A DNA stretch of 20,329 nucleotides from Clostridiales bacterium UBA1774 (GTDB lineage: Bacteria; Bacillota; Clostridia; Oscillospirales; Oscillospiraceae), in the NCBI GenBank assembly GCA_002314635.1, contig DCGQ01000023.1:1-20329 (forward strand), written 5' to 3'. The position numbers and the translations under genes were made by a program. The notes beneath the pieces are model-generated. The model had not been told where the DNA came from and searched no databases. It saw only the letters and a list, made by a program, of their open reading frames with translations. Shown here one piece after another: positions 15,710 to 20,329 of the stretch (its first letter is position 1; the number at the start of each line of letters is the position of its first letter).

Positions 15710-16831
15710 TCACAAATCCAGACCGTCAAAGCCCTGCCATACCGGCTTTCCGGTGTAGTTCCGGGCCGTCAGCTCCCCGCGGAGCACCCGAAGCACCGGG
15801 AATGCCAGCGCTTCCTGCTCCATCTCGCCCGGATAGACCGAGATGGGGGCGATCCAGCCGCAGTGCTGCCGGATCCCGGCAAGGATATCGTCAAACCGCA
15901 TCAGGCCGCCGGTGAGCAGGATCCCGTCCACGGAGCCGCAGAGCACGGCGCTCATCTCGCCGATCATCTTGGAAATCTGGTAGATCATGGTGTTCCATAC
16001 AAGGGAAGCCTTCCGGTCGCCCTGCTGCACCTTTTCGTGGATCACATCGGAATTGGAGGTGCCGAACAGACTGACGAAGCCGCCTGCGCGGGAGCACATC
16101 AGCCGCACCTCCTGCGTGGAATGGGCGTCGATATAATCCAGCAGAGACAGCACGGGTACGCTGCCAATGCGGGTGGGGGTAAAAGCACCTTCCCCGTCGG
16201 CCCCCATGTTGCCGTCCACCATGCGGCCATGCGCATGGGCGCTGACCGTGATGCCGCCGTCGATGTGGGCAACGATGAAATTACAGTCCTCATACTGCCT
16301 CCCCAGCGTCCGCGCATGGTATTCCGCAACGGCCTTCTGGTTCAGCACATGGGAATGGGAGACGCGGTAAACGCCCCGGATGCCCGTCAGTCTGGCATAG
16401 TCGCCGTATTCGTCCACATTGGTGGGATTCAGCGTAAAAGCGGGTCTGCCGAATTTGCGGGAAAACTCCCACGCCAGCATGACCCCCAGCTTGGCCGGAT
16501 GCTCACTGCCGCCGACTGCGGCAACGGTGTCCTCATAAAGACGCTGATCCACCACGGTAACGCCGCCGGGCTGGGTGTGTGCGCTGCCGCCACGCCCCAC
16601 AAAGGCGTCGATCTCCGCCGGGTCATAGCCTTCTTCCTGCAGCATATCCAGAATGACCTGATAGCGGAAGGGCATCTGGTCGTTTACATGCCTGTACTGC
16701 AGCAGCACCGGCGCATCGTGAAACAGGCTTTTTTCAAAAAGCAGCTTTTCATTATCAAACAGGCTGACCTTGGTGGAGGTGGAACCCGGGTTGATCACCA
16801 GCAGCCTGTATTTTCTGTCCGTGTCTGACAT
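15710..16831 (-). CDS. buk: Butyrate kinase
   Basis: The 373-residue protein belongs to the acetate/butyrate kinase (ASKHA) family: INPGSTSTK (13-21) is the phosphate-binding start, HIDGGITVSAHAHGRMVDGN and FTPTRIGSVP are typical of butyrate kinase, and DGILLTGGLMRFDD is the second adenosine motif. It converts butyryl phosphate and ADP to butyrate and ATP (or the reverse), or acts on other branched short acids. The usual DPVVVDE segment reads NPTNVDEYGD here, which may mark a subfamily. GGGAGG lies 8 nt before the ATG at 16831, with a good promoter 50 nt upstream. It is the first gene of a two-gene operon with pta. Together they give substrate-level phosphorylation from an acyl-CoA. Confidence 0.92.
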   Translation of the reverse strand: MSDTDRKYRLLVINPGSTSTKVSLFDNEKLLFEKSLFHDAPVLLQYRHVNDQMPFRYQVILDMLQEEGYDPAEIDAFVGRGGSAHTQPGGVTVVDQRLYEDTVAAVGGSEHPAKLGVMLAWEFSRKFGRPAFTLNPTNVDEYGDYARLTGIRGVYRVSHSHVLNQKAVAEYHARTLGRQYEDCNFIVAHIDGGITVSAHAHGRMVDGNMGADGEGAFTPTRIGSVPVLSLLDYIDAHSTQEVRLMCSRAGGFVSLFGTSNSDVIHEKVQQGDRKASLVWNTMIYQISKMIGEMSAVLCGSVDGILLTGGLMRFDDILAGIRQHCGWIAPISVYPGEMEQEALAFPVLRVLRGELTARNYTGKPVWQGFDGLDL

Positions 16832-16879
16832 CGGAAAAACCTCCCGTGTTTTTGGCGTATGGTAATTCGCGTATTTGTC

Positions 16880-16908
16880 ATTCTATGCTCTTACGGGTCG
16901 TTTTGCAA
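16880..16908 (-). promoter_or_regulatory. buk-pta promoter
   Basis: Minus strand TTGCAA (plus 16903-16908), 17-nt spacer, TAGAAT (plus 16880-16885). The predicted start near 16873 gives a 42-nt leader. Confidence 0.7.
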
Positions 16909-16928
16909 GAGAAAACCACTGGGACGGC

Positions 16929-16975
16929 AAAAAAAGCGCTCCCCGCTGCCGACGGCTGCCGGTCACGGGAAGCGC
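16929..16975 (-). terminator. gltS terminator
   Basis: On the minus strand GCGCTTCCC (plus 16967-16975) pairs with GGGGAGCGC (plus 16936-16944), with one G-T wobble, followed by seven T (plus 16929-16935). It lies about 20 nt after the gltS stop codon and before the buk promoter, insulating the two units. Confidence 0.8.
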
Positions 16976-16995
16976 ATGCGCGTATCGAAGAAAAC

Positions 16996-18387
16996 TCAGC
17001 CTTTTCGCCGGAAAATGCTGCGGCGGAACAGAATCAGATTCATCACCACGAAGAAGGCGGCGAGAATCAGCAGAACCGTCACCGGCTGCTCCGGCGCGAT
17101 GGCAGCCAGCAGCATCAGCGGGAAGCCGAACACCATGGCGGGAAAATTCTGATACACCAGATTCTCCGCAACCGGGGTGTTGAAATCCGGGTCGATCTCC
17201 CGTAGGAGGATAATGCCGGTGCTGGCGGTGCCGGTAAGCATACCATAGGTCACCATGAACTGCTCCTCCGCATAGTCGGGAAACAGCTTCTTTGCAATAA
17301 ACTTTGTATAGAGATAAGTAAACACGGCACCGGTGAGACCCAGAATCAGAATGACCAGCCAGTAGTCCTTCAGAACGCCGATTCGGATCGCCGCCACACC
17401 GGCCACGATCATCACATCGAAGAAGAAACCGCTGAGCCGTGTCATCAGGAACGAACTGATATGCTGGTGGCGGACGATACCCTTCCGCATCAGCAGCCGG
17501 TTCAGCGCCTTGATGATCACCGCCGCGAGAACGCCCAGCAGGAAGTTGAAGCCGAACAGCACGGATTTCAGGGAACCCACCAGATTGCCCAGAAGGCTCA
17601 TGATTCCAAAGGCCATCAGATAGGCAAGACCGATCAGCACCAGCTGTGTGGTCAGCTTATCAATGCTGCCGTTCATGGGAATCTCATCACGACCCTGTAT
17701 CTCCTGCAGCTGCATGGCCTTGGTGATCTCCTCATGGCCCAGACCGCAGTCTCTGCCCTGTCTTCGCAGAATGTTCAGCCGGATCACGCCGCCGATGGCT
17801 GCGCTGAGAAAGCCCAGTGCGGCAATGGTCAGCCCGAAGCTGCGTCCCCCTGTGAAGCCGAAATCCTGCTCATAAATAATGCCGTAATTCAGTGCCTGTC
17901 CGGTGCCCTGACCGTAACCGAAGGGGAGGATAATACCGGCAGCGGGGAAGATGCTTTTGCACAGTGCGGCGGCGATCAGCGTAATGCTCATGCCCAGAAC
18001 GCCCTGCATCAGATAGGTGGACACGGTGGCTACGCCGGTGTCGAAAATTTCACGGCTGCGCTTTTTGCCGAACTTGTGCTCAGAAGGCTTCAGAGTCGTG
18101 GCAATGAAACCCAATGCCAGACCGTGATAGGTCAGAATCTCCAGCACACCGGCACCGTTGCCGCCGAAAAACGGCGTGTTGAACAGGCTGCTTCCGGTGC
18201 AGCTCTCGTAAATGACGGAGGCAAGCAGCAGAAGAAGACCGCCCAGAACGGAGGATGGGATCAGCGACTTTTTCAAAATCGGAATGGCCTTTTTCAGAGA
18301 GTTTGCCAGCAGAAGGCTGCCCAGCAGCACTGCCAGCAGATTGACGGTGCCCCAGACTTCAAGATCCCAAAAACTGAAATTCTCCAT
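16996..18387 (-). CDS. gltS: Sodium/glutamate symporter
   Basis: With the ATG at 18387 (AGGAAGG 8 nt upstream) the protein has 463 residues and about 10-12 membrane helices. Upstream in-frame codons would lengthen it but lie past the predicted promoter -10 or lack a ribosome binding site. Family marks are SLIPSSVLGG (41-50) and FGYGQGTGQALNYG (156-169), the conserved pore motif of the glutamate:Na+ (ESS) family, with GRSFGLTIAALGFLSAAIGG right after. It takes up glutamate with sodium across the inner membrane. It is preceded by a promoter whose -35 is replaced by three tandem heptamers, so it is probably activated by the OmpR-family regulator encoded just upstream on the same strand (141 nt away). 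Substrate specificity is inferred from the family. Confidence 0.93.
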   Translation of the reverse strand: MENFSFWDLEVWGTVNLLAVLLGSLLLANSLKKAIPILKKSLIPSSVLGGLLLLLASVIYESCTGSSLFNTPFFGGNGAGVLEILTYHGLALGFIATTLKPSEHKFGKKRSREIFDTGVATVSTYLMQGVLGMSITLIAAALCKSIFPAAGIILPFGYGQGTGQALNYGIIYEQDFGFTGGRSFGLTIAALGFLSAAIGGVIRLNILRRQGRDCGLGHEEITKAMQLQEIQGRDEIPMNGSIDKLTTQLVLIGLAYLMAFGIMSLLGNLVGSLKSVLFGFNFLLGVLAAVIIKALNRLLMRKGIVRHQHISSFLMTRLSGFFFDVMIVAGVAAIRIGVLKDYWLVILILGLTGAVFTYLYTKFIAKKLFPDYAEEQFMVTYGMLTGTASTGIILLREIDPDFNTPVAENLVYQNFPAMVFGFPLMLLAAIAPEQPVTVLLILAAFFVVMNLILFRRSIFRRKG

Positions 18388-18444
18388 GCTTGTTTCCTTC
18401 CTTGTTATCCCGTGATGACAGACAAACGCGCCCATACGAGAGTC

Positions 18445-18487
18445 AGTATACACGCCATTGTGAACTATACTTGAACCGGGATTGAAC
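18445..18487 (-). promoter_or_regulatory. gltS promoter with three 11-bp-spaced activator heptamers
   Basis: On the minus strand the order is GTTCAAT (plus 18481-18487), four bases, GTTCAAG (18470-18476), four bases, GTTCACA (18459-18465), eight bases, then TATACT (18445-18450). The -35 position (plus 18468-18473) reads CAAGTA, a poor match. Seven-base direct repeats with 4-bp gaps replacing the -35 are the known geometry of PhoB/OmpR-family activator sites, here in triplicate. It fits the adjacent winged-helix regulator. Confidence 0.7.
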
Positions 18488-18528
18488 TATAAAAAATGTA
18501 CGGCCGCAAAATACAGAAAGCTTCTGAT

Positions 18529-19242
18529 TCAGGCTTCCGGTTCCGCTTTTTCCCGCAGGTCCTCCGCTTTCCGCAGCCTGCGGGGCATAGAGGCACGGTA
18601 CCCCAGTCCGCGAATGGTCTGGATCCGGATGTCCTCTACATCGCGGAGCTTCAGGCGCAGACGGCGGACATGCGTGTCCACGGTGCGCGGGTCCGACTGG
18701 CTCTCAAAGCCCCAAAGCTCATCCATCAGCTGCGGGCGGGTAAAGATCCTGCCCGGATAGCTGAGCAGCTTTTCCAGCAGCAGAAACTCCATGCGCCGCA
18801 GCTCAATTTCGCCGGTTTCGGTTTCCACCGTCAGCGTGCGGGAGTGCAGGATGCAGCTGCCGAAACGCAGGGTGGATTCCTCCACTACGCGGCAGCGCCA
18901 CAGCAGACTTTTCACCCGCATCTGCAGCTCCTCCAGATCCGGCGGCAGCGCCATGTACCCATCGGCGCCGCAGCGGAAAATGCGCCGCTTTTCCCGCCCG
19001 CCAGTCTTTTCCGTGAGAATGATGACCGGAGTGGTATCGTCCGCGTCCCGCAGCTCACCGGTCAGCTCCAGACCGCCGCAGTCCATGTCGGCCACGATCA
19101 GCTGCACACCGGTGCTTTCCAGCAGCCGGGACGCCTGCGCTCCGTCGGCGGCAAACACAATGTCGTAATTCAGTTCCCGCAATGCCGCAGCGATGGACTT
19201 CGCGCGTGTCTCGCTGTTCTCCACAACCATTATCCGGATCAT
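18529..19242 (-). CDS. OmpR/PhoB-family response regulator with atypical receiver
   Basis: From the ATG at 19242 (TGAGG 6 nt upstream; a GTG at 19254 would add four residues) the protein has 237 residues. Residues 1-115 are a receiver: Asp52 stands at the phosphorylation site and Thr77 is present. The acidic pocket reads VVENS (6-10), so the usual second acid is Asn9, and the conserved Lys of the KP motif is Leu99 (GYMALPPD). Residues about 125-220 are a winged-helix DNA-binding domain (IELRRMEFLLLEKLL, then DPRTVDTHVRRLRLKL and TIRGLGYR). No histidine kinase gene is adjacent. With these losses normal phosphorylation control is doubtful. It may work phosphate-independently or bind another signal. 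Likely target: the tandem repeats at the gltS promoter. Confidence 0.92.
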   Translation of the reverse strand: MIRIMVVENSETRAKSIAAALRELNYDIVFAADGAQASRLLESTGVQLIVADMDCGGLELTGELRDADDTTPVIILTEKTGGREKRRIFRCGADGYMALPPDLEELQMRVKSLLWRCRVVEESTLRFGSCILHSRTLTVETETGEIELRRMEFLLLEKLLSYPGRIFTRPQLMDELWGFESQSDPRTVDTHVRRLRLKLRDVEDIRIQTIRGLGYRASMPRRLRKAEDLREKAEPEA

Positions 19243-19271
19243 ACTGTGCCTCACATATAGAATGTAATGTT

Positions 19272-19300
19272 ACAATACAGGAAACCCGCCGGTTTTTCAA
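19272..19300 (-). promoter_or_regulatory. Promoter of the response regulator gene
   Basis: Minus strand TTGAAA (plus 19295-19300), 17-nt spacer, TATTGT (plus 19272-19277), giving a leader of about 23 nt. One copy of the GTTCACA heptamer (plus 19311-19317) lies 10 bp upstream of the -35, but without the 11-bp partners seen at gltS. Confidence 0.6.
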
Positions 19301-19426
19301 GGAAAGAATCTGTGAACGGGAAAACAAAGTATCTCTTTCATTATAGCACAATTCCGCATGAATACCATATTCCGGTGAAAATTTCGGCGGAGAACGGAGA
19401 TAATGCGTGTTTTTTCCCGCACGGTG

Positions 19427-19455
19427 TTGAGTTCCGGGAATATCGGTGTTACGAT
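19427..19455 (+). promoter_or_regulatory. Promoter of the 76-residue protein gene
   Basis: TTGAGT (19427-19432), 17-nt spacer, TACGAT (19450-19455). The predicted start near 19462 gives a 24-nt leader carrying GGAGG. Confidence 0.6.
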
Positions 19456-19485
19456 ATACTCAGTATTCTGCTTTGGAGGTGCAAA

Positions 19486-19716
19486 ATGGATATCAAAGAA
19501 AAAATCAACGAGATCGTCACGAAGCTCAAGACCGACAAGACTTTGCAGGAGAAGTTCAAAAAGAACCCGGTTTCCGTGGTGGAAGAGCTGACCGGCATTG
19601 ACCTTCCCGACGATCAGATCAACAAGCTGGTTGAGGGCGTAAAGCTGAAGCTGAATCTGGATGATGCAGGCGGCAAGCTGGGCGGCATCCTGGGCGGCAT
19701 TCTGGGCAAGAAGTGA
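19486..19716 (+). CDS. Small charged protein with Gly-rich C-terminal tail, unknown function
   Basis: The 76-residue protein starts at ATG 19486, with GGAGG 6 nt upstream. An ATG further up would begin before the likely promoter. The N-terminal 55 residues form charged amphipathic helices (KINEIVTKLKTDKTLQEKF, then NPVSVVEELTGIDLPDDQI). The pattern of a helix, then a loop and an acidic helix is somewhat like the leader region of Nif11-type RiPP precursors, but no modifying enzyme or transporter for one is seen here. The C terminus is a glycine-rich tail (DDAGGKLGGILGGILGKK). It has its own promoter and terminator, so it is an independent unit. It could be a conserved clostridial housekeeping small protein. 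I am not sure of any function. Confidence 0.85.
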   Translation: MDIKEKINEIVTKLKTDKTLQEKFKKNPVSVVEELTGIDLPDDQINKLVEGVKLKLNLDDAGGKLGGILGGILGKK

Positions 19717-19724
19717 ACATTCAG

Positions 19725-19763
19725 ACCGGGCAGCGGTGGATTTCATCGCTGCCCGGTTTTCTT
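19725..19763 (+). terminator. Terminator of the 76-residue protein gene
   Basis: A perfect 11-bp stem (ACCGGGCAGCG at 19725-19735 with CGCTGCCCGGT at 19747-19757) with an 11-nt loop and TTTTCTT just after. It lies 8 nt after the stop codon. Confidence 0.88.
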
Positions 19764-19792
19764 ATGGGCAGTCCGGAACACAGCGGTTCATC

Positions 19793-19821
19793 TTGCAGGA
19801 TCACCCGGTATATGGTATGCT
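19793..19821 (+). promoter_or_regulatory. Promoter of the MoxR-type gene
   Basis: TTGCAG (19793-19798), a 17-nt spacer and TATGCT (19816-19821). The predicted start near 19828 gives a short leader with AAGGCGG before the ATG at 19851. Confidence 0.65.
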
Positions 19822-19850
19822 TCTGTTAAAAAAGATAAGGCGGTGATCCC

Positions 19851-20329
19851 ATGTCTGCCATCGCACTGGTGGAAAAAGTCAAGGACAATATTGCAAAGGT
19901 GATCGTCGGCAAGGAAGCTCAGACGGAGGCGCTGCTGCTGGCGCTGGTCTGCGGCGGTCATGTGCTGATCGAGGATGTGCCCGGTCTGGGAAAGACCACG
20001 CTGGTCACGGCGCTGGCCCGCTCGCTGAACTGCTCCAGCTCCCGCATCCAATTCACCTCCGACCTGCTGCCCTCGGATGTGACCGGCTATACGGCCTTCA
20101 ATCCGAAAACGGGGGAGCGGGAGATCTGCTTCGGCGGTCTCATGGCGCAGATCGTGCTGGCCGATGAAATCAACCGTACCAGTCCCAAGACCCAGTCCAG
20201 TCTGCTGGAGGCCATGCAGGAAACCCAGCTCACCATTGACGGAAAGACCTACCCGCTGCCGGAGCCGTTCATGGTGCTGGCCACCCAGAATCCGGTGGAG
20301 CATACCGGAACCTATCCGCTGCCGGAAGC
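19851..20329 (+). CDS. MoxR-family AAA+ ATPase (partial, 3' end outside)
   Basis: The first 159 codons are present; the frame is open at the window end. The Walker A loop is EDVPGLGKTTL, Walker B is VLADEINR, with FTSDLLPSDVTGY between them. After these come SLLEAMQETQLTIDG and the MoxR signature PFMVLATQNPVEHTGTYPLPE. It is an ATP-driven chaperone-type protein, which in many bacteria acts with a DUF58 and VWA-domain partner encoded next to it; those would lie beyond the window. The ATG at 19851 has AAGGCGG upstream and its own promoter. Although a VWA gene is in this window, it is 13 kb away and should not be taken as the partner. Confidence 0.93.
   Translation, partial: MSAIALVEKVKDNIAKVIVGKEAQTEALLLALVCGGHVLIEDVPGLGKTTLVTALARSLNCSSSRIQFTSDLLPSDVTGYTAFNPKTGEREICFGGLMAQIVLADEINRTSPKTQSSLLEAMQETQLTIDGKTYPLPEPFMVLATQNPVEHTGTYPLPE

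Noticed and set aside
14678..16828. 716-codon plus-strand open frame opposite pta and buk
   Set aside because: It is the mirror of two well-supported genes, has no ribosome binding site of its own, and its product has no family features.
17461..19260. Plus-strand open frames opposite gltS and the response regulator
   Set aside because: They overlap recognised genes on the minus strand and have low-complexity Gln/Ala/His-rich products.
1..20329. CRISPR array, tRNA, rRNA, insertion sequence, phage attachment site
   Set aside because: I saw no regularly spaced long repeats, tRNA-like cloverleaf, transposase or integrase coding sequence, or terminal inverted repeats, although I could not run dedicated searches.
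6284..20329. VWA protein as partner of the MoxR-type ATPase
   Set aside because: The families often work together, but the two genes are about 13 kb apart, on opposite strands and with separate promoters, so adjacency gives no support.

Overview
The window looks like chromosomal DNA from a GC-rich anaerobic Firmicute, probably class Clostridia and perhaps the Oscillospirales/Ruminococcaceae. The reasons are strong GGAGG-type ribosome binding sites, sigma-A-type promoters (TTGACA/TATAAT), a Gram-positive-like RpoA, an acyl-phosphate module (butyrate kinase plus a Pta-type acyltransferase), a GltS glutamate carrier, a SpoIIE/RsbU-type phosphatase and two MATE transporters. No rRNA, tRNA, CRISPR array, transposase or integrase was seen. 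The species assignment is inference.

Layout. Positions 1-100 hold two tandem intrinsic terminators. A consensus promoter (230-259) then drives one 4.7-kb gene (303-4970) for a 1555-residue, highly charged, mostly helical protein of unknown function. By eye this gene is more AT-rich than the rest, and it is closed off by terminators. Facing it is a lone rpoA (5079-6065, minus) with its own excellent promoter and none of the usual ribosomal-protein neighbours. Next on the minus strand is a two-gene unit: a macro domain-HTH protein (7021-8073) followed by a VWA/MIDAS protein (6284-6919). Then two MATE-family genes are divergently arranged: an ordinary one (8313-9659, minus) and a fusion of MATE to an anti-sigma-type ATPase domain (9878-11665, plus). 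The fusion gene starts a tight plus-strand operon with a GNAT-like protein (11680-12249) and a membrane HAMP-SpoIIE phosphatase (12263-13918), probably followed by a small membrane ORF and a bacterial PH-domain gene (14121-14510).

The second half has buk-pta (16831 to 14696, minus) and gltS (16996-18387, minus), then an orphan OmpR-family regulator (18529-19242, minus) with an unusual receiver domain. The gltS promoter carries three heptamers (GTTCAAT, GTTCAAG, GTTCACA) at exact 11-bp spacing just upstream of the -10, the architecture expected of a PhoB/OmpR-type activator. A 76-residue small protein gene (19486-19716) follows, then the start of a MoxR-type AAA ATPase that runs off the window (19851-20329).

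How the parts may work together. The MATE-HATPase / GNAT / SpoIIE operon has the parts of a partner-switching signalling pathway (sensor phosphatase plus RsbW-like domain), but the RsbW-like domain is welded to a transporter and has lost key nucleotide-binding residues. The macro-HTH/VWA pair suggests ADP-ribose-linked regulation. The regulator next to gltS probably controls glutamate uptake. These functional links are inference. The gene calls, promoters, terminators and motif losses are read directly from the sequence.
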